Assembly (NCBI RefSeq): GCF_024345975.1
Contig: NZ_JAGQCD010000008.1
Location: forward strand, 62,001-126,000
DNA length: 64,000 bases
Reading direction: 5' to 3'
Origin: Cyanobium sp. Cruz-8D1
GTDB taxonomy: Bacteria > Cyanobacteriota > Cyanobacteriia > PCC-6307 > Cyanobiaceae
The notes beneath the pieces were generated by a model. It was not told the origin of the DNA. It saw only the letters and a list, made by a program, of their open reading frames with translations, and did not search any database. A program made the position numbers and the translations under genes. Below are positions 1 to 8,429 of this stretch, piece after piece; the stretch's first letter is position 1, and each line of letters starts with the position of its first letter.

Positions 1-48
1 TGTAACTCCTTAGCAGGGAGCCGCTTTCAACCACTCAGCCACCTCTCC
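1..48 (-). tRNA. tRNA-Ser(GCU), 3' part cut off by window start
   Basis: Read on the minus strand from base 48, the sequence starts GGAGAGGTGGCTGAGTGG, the usual 5' acceptor stem and D-arm of a bacterial serine tRNA. It continues into an anticodon stem-loop CTCC-CTGCTAA-GGAG, giving anticodon GCT. The long variable arm, T-arm and acceptor 3' strand lie outside the window. The gene sits directly downstream of alr on the same strand. Confidence 0.85.
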
Positions 49-66
49 AGTGGCCATCAGAGCTTA

Positions 67-1272
67 TCAGGGCTCGGTCGCCGCTTCAGGCTCGGTGGGC
101 AGCGCCAGGCGCGGCAGGCGGTGCTTGAAGCCGCACAGGATCTCCCAGGGGATCGTGCCGCAGCGCTCGCTCCAGTCGAGGGGGCTGATGCTCTCTCCCC
201 CCTGTTCACCCAGGAGGGTGACCAGGCTGCCCACCTCGATCCGGGGAGCCTCGGTGGCGTCGATCACCAGCTGGTCCATGGTGATGGCACCCACCTGGGG
301 CAGGCGCTGGCCGTCGAAGAGCACATCCATGCGGTTGGAGAGCTGGCGGGGCACCCCGTCGGCGTAGCCGATCGAGACCACCGCCAGGCGGCTGGGCCGG
401 CTGGTGCGGAAGCGGTGGCCATAGCTGACGCCGACCCCCGCCCCCACCTGGCGCAGCAGGGTGACGCGGGCGTGGATCTGCAGGGCTGGCTGAAGCGACA
501 CCACGCCGGCCAGGTGGGCCGCCGGCGGCTGGCCGTAGAGAGCCAGCCCCACCCGGACCAGGTCGTAGTGCTGCTGGTGCCCCCGCAGGGTGCCGGCCGA
601 ATTGGCGAGGTGCCGGCAGCCGGCCGTGAGGCCCTGCTCGGCCAGGCTGGTGAGGACGCTCTCGAAGCGCTGTTGCTGGAGCTCGCTCAGGCCGTCGTCT
701 GCCTCTGGAGGGGCATCGGCGCAGGCCAGGTGTGAATAGAGGCCCGCCAGCTCGATGGCTTCCATGCCCCGCAGGGCCGCCACCAGCCGCGGGCCCTCCT
801 GCCAATCGGCGCCGAGCCGTGCCATGCCGGTGTCCAGCTTCAGCTGAACGGCCATGGTGCGGCCGCTGCCGCTGGCCAGGTTCTGGCAGAGCAGGGCCTC
901 CCGCATGCTGCTGAGCGTCGGCATCAGCTGCCAGCGCAGACAGCTGCGCAGTTCCTCGGGCTGGGTGAGGTTGCCCAGGACCAGCACCGGGGTGGAGATG
1001 CCGGCGCGACGCAGCTGCACCCCTTCCGCCAGGGTGGCGACGCCGAAACAGGCCGCCCCCGCCTCCAGGGCGGCCCGGGCCACCGGCAGGGCGCCGTGGC
1101 CGTAGGCGTCCGCCTTGACCACGGCCATCAGCTGGGTGGCCGGTCCGATGTGGCGCTGCAGGGCGCGCACATTGGCCTGGATGGCCGCGGTGTTCACCTC
1201 CACCCAGGCCCGCTGCCGCGGCTGCGGGGACTCCTCCGTCGCGCTGGTGGGAGCGAGCGAGGCGCTGGTCAT
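67..1272 (-). CDS. alr: alanine racemase
   Basis: PLP-dependent interconversion of L- and D-alanine in the cytoplasm, supplying D-Ala for peptidoglycan. The 401-residue protein has the full-length fold. The N-terminal TIM barrel carries the PLP-lysine motif MAVVKADAYGHG near residue 55. The C-terminal beta domain contains the GVSYGH segment with the second catalytic tyrosine and the IGYADGVPR motif. The first 20 residues (Ser/Thr/Glu/Pro-rich) are a non-conserved leader, so an internal start is possible. It is transcribed away from the HNH gene at 1347, leaving about 75 bases for divergent promoters. Confidence 0.95.
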   Translation of the reverse strand: MTSASLAPTSATEESPQPRQRAWVEVNTAAIQANVRALQRHIGPATQLMAVVKADAYGHGALPVARAALEAGAACFGVATLAEGVQLRRAGISTPVLVLGNLTQPEELRSCLRWQLMPTLSSMREALLCQNLASGSGRTMAVQLKLDTGMARLGADWQEGPRLVAALRGMEAIELAGLYSHLACADAPPEADDGLSELQQQRFESVLTSLAEQGLTAGCRHLANSAGTLRGHQQHYDLVRVGLALYGQPPAAHLAGVVSLQPALQIHARVTLLRQVGAGVGVSYGHRFRTSRPSRLAVVSIGYADGVPRQLSNRMDVLFDGQRLPQVGAITMDQLVIDATEAPRIEVGSLVTLLGEQGGESISPLDWSERCGTIPWEILCGFKHRLPRLALPTEPEAATEP

Positions 1273-1346
1273 GGACGCCGGTGCGAAGGGAGAACCATGG
1301 AATGCATGGGAATCCCGTTAGCATGCCGCCTATCCAGCGGACTGGA

Positions 1347-1847
1347 ATGGGCCACGTACTCGTTCTGAATGCGTCCTACGAACCGCTGAACATCACCACC
1401 TGGCGTCGGGCCATGGTGATGCTGCTCAAGGGGAAGGCCGAGGGTCTGGAGCACGACCCTGAAAAAGCCATTCGCCCTGACCATTTTCTGCCCACGGTGA
1501 TCCGGCTGCGCCAGTTCGTGCGGGTGCCCTACAAGCCGCTCCCCCTGACGCGCCGCAACGTCTTCCACCGCGACGGCCACGCCTGCCAGTACTGCGGCTT
1601 CCATGGCGAGCAGCTCTCCATCGACCATGTGGTGCCCCGCAGCCGGGGCGGCACCGACGTCTGGGAGAACGTCACCACCGCCTGTCTGCCCTGCAACGTG
1701 CGCAAGGGCAACCGCACCCCACGGGAGGCGGGCATGCCCCTGGCCCGGGAGCCCCGCCGGCCCCTGGGCAGCCTGAGCTTCGAGGCCAACCGGCGCATCC
1801 GCTCCGGCCAGCACCAGGAGTGGGCCAAGTACGTCATCGGCGCCTGA
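1347..1847 (+). CDS. HNH endonuclease family protein (cyanobacterial conserved)
   Basis: Small HNH-fold protein of 166 residues from the chosen start. The zinc-binding pair CQYCG is followed by the active-site segment DHVVPRSRGG and the second pair CLPCN, the standard zinc-ribbon HNH layout. The reading frame is open to ATG 1281, but family members start with MGxVLVLNASYEPLNIT, which fits ATG 1347; an ATG at 1323 is the alternative. Such single-copy HNH proteins are common in cyanobacterial chromosomes and their substrate is not known. It converges with prfA. Confidence 0.8.
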   Translation: MGHVLVLNASYEPLNITTWRRAMVMLLKGKAEGLEHDPEKAIRPDHFLPTVIRLRQFVRVPYKPLPLTRRNVFHRDGHACQYCGFHGEQLSIDHVVPRSRGGTDVWENVTTACLPCNVRKGNRTPREAGMPLAREPRRPLGSLSFEANRRIRSGQHQEWAKYVIGA

Positions 1848-1886
1848 ACCGCCCTCCCGCTCAACCACCGAGCTCATCCACGGTTC

Positions 1887-3002
1887 TCATCCACCGGTGC
1901 CGGTGGCCTCGAGGGCGAGCGCCTCAAGACCCTGGCGCTGCTCCTCGGCGATGCAGGCGCCGATCAGGTCCTCGATCTGGCCGGCCAGCACAGGCTCAAG
2001 GGAGAAGTTGCGTCCCAGCCGATGGTCGGTCACCCGGTTGTCCTTGGCGTTGTAGGTGCGGATCTTCTCGCTGCGGTCGCCACTGCCCACCTGGGCGCGA
2101 CGCACGGAGCGCTCCTCGGCGTTCGCTTCCGCCAGCTGGCGCTCGTAGAGCTTGGCCCGCAGGATCTCCATCGCCCGCTCCCGGTTCTGCATCTGGGAGC
2201 GTTCCTGGGTGCAGAACACCCGGATGCCGGTGGGTTTGTGCAGCAGGTCGACGGCCGTTTCCACCTTGTTGACGTTCTGGCCACCGGCGCCGCCTGAGCG
2301 GGCCGTGCTGATGTCCAGATCGCCCGGATCGATCTGCACCTCCACCGGATCGGCCTCAGGCATCACCGCCACGGTGGCGGTGGAGGTATGCACCCGACCC
2401 TGGGATTCGGTGGACGGCACCCGCTGGACGCGATGCACGCCCGCTTCGAACTTCAGCTGGCTGTAGACCCCATCGCCGCGGATGGCGAGGATCAGTTCCT
2501 TATAGCCGCCCAGGTCGGCCTCCGAGGCACTGACGGGTTGTACCTGCCAGCCCTGGCTCTGGGCATAGCGCTCGTACATGCGGGCCAGATCGCCCGCCCA
2601 GAGGCTGGCCTCGTCGCCGCCGGCCCCGGCGCGGATTTCCAGCATGACGCTGCGCTCGTCGCGGGGATCGGAGGGCAGCAGGCTCAGGGTGAGCCGGTTG
2701 TTCAGGGTGGCGATCAGGCCCTCGAGGCTGACCAGCTCCTCGCTGGCCAGAGTCACCAGTTCCTCGGCGGCGGGGTCGTCGCGGTGGGTCTTCAGCAGGC
2801 AGCGGGCCTCCTCCCGTTCCTGTTCCAACTTGCGCAGCCGCTGGTAATCATTGACGAGGGGCTCTAACCGCGACCGCTCCCGGGCGATCGATTGCAGACG
2901 GGCCGGATCGGAGGCCACCGCCGGGTCCGCCAACTGGCGCTCCAGGGTCTGGAAGGTGCGGCAGGCGGTATCCAGCCGGGATTGCAGCAGCTCGGAATCC
3001 AT
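1887..3002 (-). CDS. prfA: peptide chain release factor 1
   Basis: Recognises UAA and UAG stop codons and triggers peptide release. The 371-residue protein has the catalytic GGQ loop ([10 protein letters not shown]) and a PST tripeptide (VPSTESQGR) at the stop-codon recognition position, matching the RF1 PxT type rather than the RF2 SPF type. ATG 3002 ([10 protein letters not shown]) is chosen. The ORF is open to 3050, but that extension runs through the terminator hairpin at 3021-3048 and is not conserved in type. It is the last gene downstream of the ribosomal cluster and the terminator separates it from rpmE, so it probably has its own promoter or depends on read-through. Confidence 0.95.
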   Translation of the reverse strand: MDSELLQSRLDTACRTFQTLERQLADPAVASDPARLQSIARERSRLEPLVNDYQRLRKLEQEREEARCLLKTHRDDPAAEELVTLASEELVSLEGLIATLNNRLTLSLLPSDPRDERSVMLEIRAGAGGDEASLWAGDLARMYERYAQSQGWQVQPVSASEADLGGYKELILAIRGDGVYSQLKFEAGVHRVQRVPSTESQGRVHTSTATVAVMPEADPVEVQIDPGDLDISTARSGGAGGQNVNKVETAVDLLHKPTGIRVFCTQERSQMQNRERAMEILRAKLYERQLAEANAEERSVRRAQVGSGDRSEKIRTYNAKDNRVTDHRLGRNFSLEPVLAGQIEDLIGACIAEEQRQGLEALALEATGTGG

Positions 3003-3020
3003 GGGCGGCACCCGAAACGG

Positions 3021-3048
3021 AAAAAGCCGGGTGCTGGTGGCACCCGGC
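3021..3048 (-). terminator. rho-independent terminator at the end of the ribosomal protein cluster
   Basis: Bases 3026-3034 and 3040-3048 form a perfect 9-bp GC-rich inverted repeat (GCCGGGTGC / GCACCCGGC) with a 5-base loop. On the minus strand the hairpin is followed at once by five T residues (forward AAAAA, 3021-3025). Orientation fits transcription leaving rpmE and stopping before prfA. Confidence 0.85.
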
Positions 3049-3123
3049 AAGAGAAAGACCGGGCCGAAGCGGCTGTCCGATTCGGGCGGCCGGCTTCATC
3101 CTGAGGATCTCAGGCTGAACGGT

Positions 3124-3426
3124 TCAGGCTTCGGTGGCGACTGGCGTTTCAGCCTCGACCTCGGCAGCCGGAGCTTCGGCGGGCTTGGCAGCCTTCTTGG
3201 CTCCGGAGGCGGAATCGGTGCTGCCCATGCCGTACTTGCGCATGAAGCGGTCCACCCGGCCTTCGGTGTCGAGGATCTTCTGGGTGCCTGTGTAGAAGGG
3301 GTGGTTGCCACTCCACACGTCGACCGTGAGCTCGGGGTGGGTGGAGCCGGTGGTCATGACCACCTCCCCATTGCAGATCACCTTGGCGTCCGGATACCAG
3401 GTGGGATGGATGTCGGCTTTCGGCAT
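3124..3426 (-). CDS. rpmE: 50S ribosomal protein L31 (zinc-free type)
   Basis: Large-subunit protein at the central protuberance bridging to the 30S head. It has 100 residues; residues 1-70 match L31 (DIHPTWYPDAKVICNGE, HPFYTGTQ, GRVDRFMRKYG). The CxxC pairs of the zinc-binding form are missing: only one Cys is left (VICNG) and the second pair reads WSGN, so this is a C-minus paralogue. The last 25 residues are an Ala/Glu/Pro-rich tail. It lies 8 bases after rpsI and is followed by the terminator. Confidence 0.95.
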   Translation of the reverse strand: MPKADIHPTWYPDAKVICNGEVVMTTGSTHPELTVDVWSGNHPFYTGTQKILDTEGRVDRFMRKYGMGSTDSASGAKKAAKPAEAPAAEVEAETPVATEA

Positions 3427-3434
3427 GACGGAAA

Positions 3435-3842
3435 TCAGCGCTTGGAGAACTGGGGAGCCTTGCGGGCTTTTTTGAGGCCGTACTTGCGACGCTCCTTGGC
3501 CCGGGGATCGCGGCTCAGGTGGCCTTCGATCTTGAGCGGCTTGCGGTTGTCGGGGGACAGATCGCAGAGGGCGCGGGCTGCACCCTGCTTGATGGCATCG
3601 GCCTGGCCCGTGAGGCCACCGCCGCGCACGTTGACCAGCAGGTCGTACTGGGCTTCGAGGCCCAGGGTCTGCAGAGGGGCCTTCACCGCCGCCAGGTAGA
3701 CGGGGTTGTAGTTGAGGTAGTTGTCAGCGGGGCGGCCGTTGATGGTGACGCTGCCACTGCCGGGGACGACCCGCACACGGGCCACGGCGGTCTTGCGACG
3801 GCCGGTGCCCCAGTAGACGACGCGGTTGGAGGTGCTGGTCAT
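3435..3842 (-). CDS. rpsI: 30S ribosomal protein S9
   Basis: Small-subunit head protein whose C-terminal tail reaches the P-site tRNA. The 135 residues include [19 protein letters not shown] at the N-terminus and the basic end [16 protein letters not shown], with the terminal Arg conserved. Its ATG overlaps the rplM stop codon in a 4-base ATGA, indicating translational coupling. Confidence 0.97.
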   Translation of the reverse strand: MTSTSNRVVYWGTGRRKTAVARVRVVPGSGSVTINGRPADNYLNYNPVYLAAVKAPLQTLGLEAQYDLLVNVRGGGLTGQADAIKQGAARALCDLSPDNRKPLKIEGHLSRDPRAKERRKYGLKKARKAPQFSKR

Positions 3843-4291
3843 TGGGCGGCGGCGGCGGGATCGAGGGCGAGGGGCTGGGGCTGCTGGGCGGCGTGGGGAT
3901 GCTCGGCGCCCTTGTAGACCTTGAGCTTGCGGAACAGCTGACGGCCCAGGGCGTTGTGGGGAAGCATGCCCTTGATCGCCTTCTCGATGATGCGCTCCGG
4001 CAGACGGGCCTGGAGGTGCTCGAAGGTTTCGGTCTTCATGCCGCCGGGACGGCCGGAATGGCGCCGGTAGATCTTCTGGGTGGCCTTGTTGCCGCTGACG
4101 CGAACCTTGTCGGCGTTGATGACCACCACGAAGTCACCGGTGTCGAGGTGAGGCGTGAAAGTGGGCTTGTTCTTGCCGCGCAGCACCTGGGCGACTTCGC
4201 TGGCGAGACGGCCGAGGGTCTGATCCGCAGCGTCGACCAGATACCACTGGCGGTCGAGCGAATCAATGGAGGGTGTGGTTGTCTTGTTCAT
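3839..4291 (-). CDS. rplM: 50S ribosomal protein L13
   Basis: Early-assembling 23S rRNA-binding protein, 150 residues from ATG 4291 ([10 protein letters not shown]). Conserved segments are [28 protein letters not shown] and [19 protein letters not shown]. The frame is open to 4432, but the upstream residues are not L13-like. The end is an Ala/Pro/Gln tail. It is coupled to rpsI by an ATGA overlap. Confidence 0.97.
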   Translation of the reverse strand: MNKTTTPSIDSLDRQWYLVDAADQTLGRLASEVAQVLRGKNKPTFTPHLDTGDFVVVINADKVRVSGNKATQKIYRRHSGRPGGMKTETFEHLQARLPERIIEKAIKGMLPHNALGRQLFRKLKVYKGAEHPHAAQQPQPLALDPAAAAQ

Positions 4292-4438
4292 CGCGCCGGC
4301 GGGCCGGTTTGGGGTGAGCCCATCGCAGCCGGATGGGTCGGGACAGGGAGATTCGACCCTACCGTGTCGCCGGATCCGGCGAATTCGGCAAAGACACGCT
4401 CCGCATGGGGCCACGGAATGGGGCTCCTGCAAGGCCGC

Positions 4439-5284
4439 TCAACCGATCGGATCACCGACGAACGGATCGACGGGAGGATCGCGCGATTCCAACAGAAATC
4501 GCGGTTGACAATCATACCAGGCGGCATCAGGGAAGAGGTCCTCTGGGTACCCCACCCGCAGCAGGCAGAGGCCCTGGGGCGGCGCCGCCTCCTTCACGGC
4601 GTGGCGGGCGCCGCTGCGCCAGCGCTGCAGGAACTCCTCAGCCTCGAGGCGTCCCTCCCCCACGGCCACCAGCTGACCCATCAACAGGCGCACCATGCCG
4701 TAGAGAAAGCCACTGGCCTGCACCTCGGTGACCAGCAGATCCCCCTGCCGATCGATCCGCACCTCCTGCAGGGTGGTGCGGGCATGGGCGCGGCGGCTGC
4801 CGGCCCGCTGGAAGGCGGAGAAGTCGTGGTCCCCGAGCATGGCTTCCAGGCAGCGGGCCATGCGGACCTCATCGAGGCGCCACTGATAGCGATGCCAGCT
4901 CCACGGAGCCAGGAACAGGTTGGGGCTGCGGGCGTTGAAGATCGTGTAGCGGTAGCGCCGGTAGGTGGCGCTGTAGCAGGCGTGCCAGTCGGAAGAAACC
5001 TCGGCGGCAGCTCTCACCCGGATCGTGGGTGGCAGGCGGCCGTTGAGGGCCTTGGCCCAGCGGGCCACGGGGATGGGGCCACTGGCATCAAAGTGGACCA
5101 CCTGGGCGGCGGCATGGACGCCAGTGTCGGTGCGACCCGCGGCCACCGCCTGGGCGGGGCGATGGGGGTCGAGCGCGGCGATCGCCCCTTCCAGGGTTTC
5201 CTGAACGCTGCTGTGGTGAGCCTGACGCTGCCAGCCGTGGAACGAGGAGCCCTCGTACTGCAGCGAGAGGGCGATCCTTTTCAG
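4439..5284 (-). CDS. truA: tRNA pseudouridine(38-40) synthase, non-ATG start
   Basis: Isomerises U38-U40 in tRNA anticodon arms. The catalytic Asp lies in [10 protein letters not shown]. Coding for the essential N-terminal strand ([16 protein letters not shown], then [11 protein letters not shown]) continues upstream of the GTG at 5146, but no ATG, GTG or TTG exists in this frame before rplQ. The best start is CTG at 5284-5282, which overlaps the rplQ TGA as CTGA. This mimics the ATGA junction of rpsI-rplM and gives 281 residues, normal for TruA. A start at 5146 would remove the first 46 residues of the fold and is unlikely. Confidence 0.85.
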   Translation of the reverse strand: MKRIALSLQYEGSSFHGWQRQAHHSSVQETLEGAIAALDPHRPAQAVAAGRTDTGVHAAAQVVHFDASGPIPVARWAKALNGRLPPTIRVRAAAEVSSDWHACYSATYRRYRYTIFNARSPNLFLAPWSWHRYQWRLDEVRMARCLEAMLGDHDFSAFQRAGSRRAHARTTLQEVRIDRQGDLLVTEVQASGFLYGMVRLLMGQLVAVGEGRLEAEEFLQRWRSGARHAVKEAAPPQGLCLLRVGYPEDLFPDAAWYDCQPRFLLESRDPPVDPFVGDPIG

Positions 5285-5631
5285 ACCAGCTCGATGATCG
5301 CCATCTCGGCGTTGTCGCCACGGCGGCGCACCGTACGGATGATGCGGGTGTAGCCACCCTGGCGTTCGCCGTAACGGTCCTGGGCCTTGTCGAACAGGGC
5401 GTGAACGAGCTGCTTGTCGTAGATGTAGCCGATGGCGCGGCGGCGGGCGGCGAGGGTGCCGTCCTTGGCCAGGGTGATCATGCGCTCGGCTTCATCACGC
5501 AGGGCCTTGGCCCTGGCCTTGGTGGTGGTGACGCGGCCTTCACGGATGAGCTGGGTGGTCAGACCACGCAGCATGGCCTTGCGTTGGTCGGCGGGGCGTC
5601 CCAGCAGGGGGACTCGGCACTGGTGTCGCAT
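5281..5631 (-). CDS. rplQ: 50S ribosomal protein L17
   Basis: Large-subunit protein near the exit tunnel, 116 residues. It starts [20 protein letters not shown], the conserved RLGR/LGRPxxQRKAML region, and ends in a typical [23 protein letters not shown]. It lies 47 bases downstream of rpoA, the usual alpha-operon order, and its stop codon overlaps the probable CTG start of truA. Confidence 0.97.
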   Translation of the reverse strand: MRHQCRVPLLGRPADQRKAMLRGLTTQLIREGRVTTTKARAKALRDEAERMITLAKDGTLAARRRAIGYIYDKQLVHALFDKAQDRYGERQGGYTRIIRTVRRRGDNAEMAIIELV

Positions 5632-5678
5632 GGTGGGGACGGGGGCGGGTGGCGTAACGGGGAAGGGGAAACCGCCTT

Positions 5679-6617
5679 TCAGCCGCTGGTGCGGCTCTGG
5701 GGCAGGGAGATGCCGATCCTCTCGAGAGCCTCGATCACCTCGTCGGCGGACTTGGATCCGAAGTTCTTGATCTCCAGGAGGTCTTCGTAGCTGAAGCCCA
5801 TGAGGTCGGAGACGGAATTGACCTGGGCCCGCTTCAGACAGTTGTAGGCGCGGACGGAGAGGTTCAGTTCCTCCAGGGGGATCTGGGCCTCGGCCGAAGG
5901 CTCGGGCTCCAGGCCTGGCTCCTCGGTCATGGAGAGGGTGGCCAGGGGCTGGAACAGCTCCATCAGCTGGTTGGCGGCCTGGGCCATGGCGTCGTCGGGG
6001 GTGACGCTGCCGTTGGTCTCGATCTCGATGCGCAGGCGCTCGCGGGCCGAACCGCCTTCGCCGACCGCCGTTTCATCGACGGTGTAGTTGACCCGGCGCA
6101 CCGGCATGAAGACCGCGTCGATCTGGAGCAGGTCGATGGCGGTGGTGTCTTCGTTGTGGCGATCCACCGGCCGGTAGCCGATGCCACGCTCCACGTGGAC
6201 CTCCATCTCGAGGCTGTGGCCCTCGGCCACGGTGGCGATCTCCCGATCGCCATCGATGACCTGCACCTGGGGGGAGAACTGCAGATCCGAGGCGGTGACC
6301 CGCGCCGGACCGTTGACCATCAGGCGGCCGATCTCCAGATCACGGCTGCGGCTGTTGACGGGAACCGACTTGCAGTTGAGCAGGATGTCGAGCACGTCCT
6401 CGCGCACCCCGGGCACCGTGGCGTATTCGTGGTTGACCCCGGAGAGACGCACCGCCGTGATGGCGCTTCCTTCAAGACCACCGATCAGCACGCGCCGCAG
6501 GGCGTTGCCGAGGGTGGTCGCCTGGCCCCGATCCAGGGGGCCGATCAGGAAGACGCCCGTCTGGGAACGGTCGTCGGCAACCTGGTGCTCGACCCGATCG
6601 ATCTGGTAGTGCAACAC
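5679..6617 (-). CDS. rpoA: RNA polymerase subunit alpha
   Basis: Dimerises to nucleate RNA polymerase assembly. The 312-residue protein has the N-terminal assembly domain ([22 protein letters not shown]-like region near residues 25-45) and a short linker. The C-terminal DNA- and activator-binding domain is at about 245-305 ([36 protein letters not shown]). It lies between rpsK and rplQ as in other alpha operons. Confidence 0.97.
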   Translation of the reverse strand: MLHYQIDRVEHQVADDRSQTGVFLIGPLDRGQATTLGNALRRVLIGGLEGSAITAVRLSGVNHEYATVPGVREDVLDILLNCKSVPVNSRSRDLEIGRLMVNGPARVTASDLQFSPQVQVIDGDREIATVAEGHSLEMEVHVERGIGYRPVDRHNEDTTAIDLLQIDAVFMPVRRVNYTVDETAVGEGGSARERLRIEIETNGSVTPDDAMAQAANQLMELFQPLATLSMTEEPGLEPEPSAEAQIPLEELNLSVRAYNCLKRAQVNSVSDLMGFSYEDLLEIKNFGSKSADEVIEALERIGISLPQSRTSG

Positions 6618-6699
6618 GGTCTGAGGAGGTGAGAAAGGAAAGGTGGCCGCGACAGCGGCCCTGGGGAATCGGGCGGGAGTCCGGAGGAGTCCGGAGGAC

Positions 6700-7092
6700 T
6701 CAGACCCGGCGGCGCTTGGCCCGGCGGCAGCCGTTGTGGGGCAAGGGGGTGACGTCGCGGATCAGGGTGATCTCGAGACCGGCCACCTGCAGCGCCCGGA
6801 TGGCGGTTTCACGCCCGGAGCCGGGACCGCGCACCAGCACCTCGATCTGACGCATGCCTTGCTCGAGGGCCCGGCGGCCGGCCGCTTCGGCGGCGGTCTG
6901 GGCGGCGAAGGGGGTGCCCTTGCGGGCTCCCTTGAAGCCGCTCGCACCGGCTGACGACCAACTCACCACTTCACCGGCGGTATCAGTGATGGAGACGATC
7001 GTGTTGTTGAAGGTGCTCTGGATGTGCGCGACCCCGTTGGGGACGTTGCGTTTGGCCTTCTTGGGGCCTGTCTTCTTGGTTGGTTTGGCCAT
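6700..7092 (-). CDS. rpsK: 30S ribosomal protein S11
   Basis: Platform protein of the small subunit contacting the E-site mRNA path. It has 130 residues from ATG 7092 ([16 protein letters not shown]); the open frame to 7209 is an artefact of high GC. Conserved [18 protein letters not shown] and the C-terminal [15 protein letters not shown] are present. The 171 bases to rpsM hold no gene. Confidence 0.97.
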   Translation of the reverse strand: MAKPTKKTGPKKAKRNVPNGVAHIQSTFNNTIVSITDTAGEVVSWSSAGASGFKGARKGTPFAAQTAAEAAGRRALEQGMRQIEVLVRGPGSGRETAIRALQVAGLEITLIRDVTPLPHNGCRRAKRRRV

Positions 7093-7263
7093 GGCGGTGA
7101 CCCTGCAAAGGCAGGGAGGTGATCGGAGGACTGGGGGGGAGTCCCGGTGACGGCCTCCGGAGATGGAGGCCGGCGGGACTCGGGCCCGGTGGCTGCCGCA
7201 AGGAACCACGGGCCTGGAAGAAATGCAGGTACAGAGGGGAGAATGGGCCCGGAGGCCCGGAAC

Positions 7264-7629
7264 TCACTTCTTCTTGCCGGCCACGGTCTTGCGGGCGCCG
7301 CGGCGGGTGCGGGCATTGGTGCGGGTGCGCTGACCACGCACGGGCAGTCCCATGCGATGGCGGCGACCCCGCAGGCAGCCGATGTCCTGCAGGCGCTTGA
7401 GGGCCATGCCCTCTTCGCGGCGCAGGTCGCCCTCGAGCACGAAGGAATCGGCGGCGCCGCGCAGCTTCTGCACGTCGCCATCGCTGAGGTCCTTCACCCG
7501 GATGTCGGGGCTGACCCCCGATTTGGCGAGAATTTTGCGGGCCCTGGTGAGCCCGATCCCGTACACGTAAGTGAGTGAGATCTCAACCCTCTTGTCACGA
7601 GGGATATCGACACCGGCGATCCGAGCCAC
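7264..7629 (-). CDS. rpsM: 30S ribosomal protein S13
   Basis: Head protein forming intersubunit bridges and contacting P-site tRNA, 121 residues. It starts [19 protein letters not shown], has the helix-two-turn-helix [12 protein letters not shown], and ends in the basic tail [21 protein letters not shown]. It lies downstream of rpmJ in the usual L36-S13-S11-rpoA order. Confidence 0.97.
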   Translation of the reverse strand: MARIAGVDIPRDKRVEISLTYVYGIGLTRARKILAKSGVSPDIRVKDLSDGDVQKLRGAADSFVLEGDLRREEGMALKRLQDIGCLRGRRHRMGLPVRGQRTRTNARTRRGARKTVAGKKK

Positions 7630-7695
7630 GTCAGGAAACGATCAGAGGGCAATGGGGGTGGCGGCCGAAGGCGGCTGCCGTGCAGGCGTGGGGAG

Positions 7696-7809
7696 TCAAC
7701 CCTGACGCTGCTTGTGCTTCGGGTTGGTGCAGATCACCATGACCCGGCCGTGGCGACGAATCACCCGGCATTTGTCGCACATCTTCTTGACTGAGGCACG
7801 CACCTTCAT
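7696..7809 (-). CDS. rpmJ: 50S ribosomal protein L36
   Basis: Smallest large-subunit protein. The minus-strand frame encodes 37 residues beginning [19 protein letters not shown]. The zinc ligands C-x2-C, then C and H ([12 protein letters not shown]), are all present, so it is the zinc-binding form. It lies 43 bases after adk; there is no infA between them. Confidence 0.95.
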   Translation of the reverse strand: MKVRASVKKMCDKCRVIRRHGRVMVICTNPKHKQRQG

Positions 7810-7852
7810 GGGCGTTGTGCTCTCCGAATTTGCAAACAGCTATCCTATCACA

Positions 7853-8404
7853 TCAGTCCATCAGGCTGGCTACGATCCTCTCCCCGATCTCCGCCACCGT
7901 GCCGGAGGCTTCAACGCTGCGGAGCAGGCCCAGCTGGCGGTAGTGGTCGATCAGGGGGGCGGTCTGCTCCTGGTACACCACCAGGCGATGGCGGATCACC
8001 GCTTCGTTGTCGTCGGCCCGGCCGCGGGAGAGCAGGCGCTGGATCAGCACCCCGTCCTCCAGCTCCAGCAGCAGCACCCGTTCGATGCGCTGGTCGAGCT
8101 CGGCCAGCAGCCCGTCGAGGGCCTCCGCCTGGGCCAGGTTGCGGGGAAAACCATCCAGGAGCCAGCCCCCCTGGTGCCCCTCCAGGCGGCTGCGCACGAT
8201 GGCCAGCACCAGGGCATCGCTGACCAGCTCGCCGCGGGCCATCACCGCTTCCGCCTCCTGGCCGAGGGCGCTGCCGGCCTTCACCTCCGCCCGCAGCAGT
8301 TCACCGGTGGAGAGGTGCAGCAGCTGCTGGTGTTCGGCCAGACGCTCGGCCTGGGTGCCCTTGCCGGCGCCGGGGGGGCCGAGGAAGAGGAGTCGCTGTT
8401 TCAT
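7853..8404 (-). CDS. adk: adenylate kinase (short-lid type)
   Basis: Interconverts ATP + AMP and 2 ADP. The 183 residues have the P-loop FLGPPGAGKGTQAERLAE near residue 10, the AMP-binding STGELLRAEV, the DGFPRNLAQAEAL motif and a very short LID (SRGRADDNEAVIRHRL), typical of cyanobacterial Adk. It follows secY, the standard order. Confidence 0.96.
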   Translation of the reverse strand: MKQRLLFLGPPGAGKGTQAERLAEHQQLLHLSTGELLRAEVKAGSALGQEAEAVMARGELVSDALVLAIVRSRLEGHQGGWLLDGFPRNLAQAEALDGLLAELDQRIERVLLLELEDGVLIQRLLSRGRADDNEAVIRHRLVVYQEQTAPLIDHYRQLGLLRSVEASGTVAEIGERIVASLMD

Positions 8405-8429
8405 GGAAGAGGAGACGGGGGAAAGGGGC

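Noticed and set aside
1892-1910. CCACCGG-TG-CCGGTGG hairpin between the HNH gene and prfA as a terminator
   Set aside because: It lies within the prfA end, has a two-base loop and no T run on either strand.
4266-4731. Short plus-strand ORFs in the spacer and start of the rplM/truA region
   Set aside because: No ribosome-binding site or conserved pattern; they overlap the 3' end of truA and the rplM leader.
3842-5353. 503-codon plus-strand ORF opposite rplM, truA and rplQ
   Set aside because: It is antisense to well-conserved genes, has no domain, and exists only because of GC-rich codon structure.
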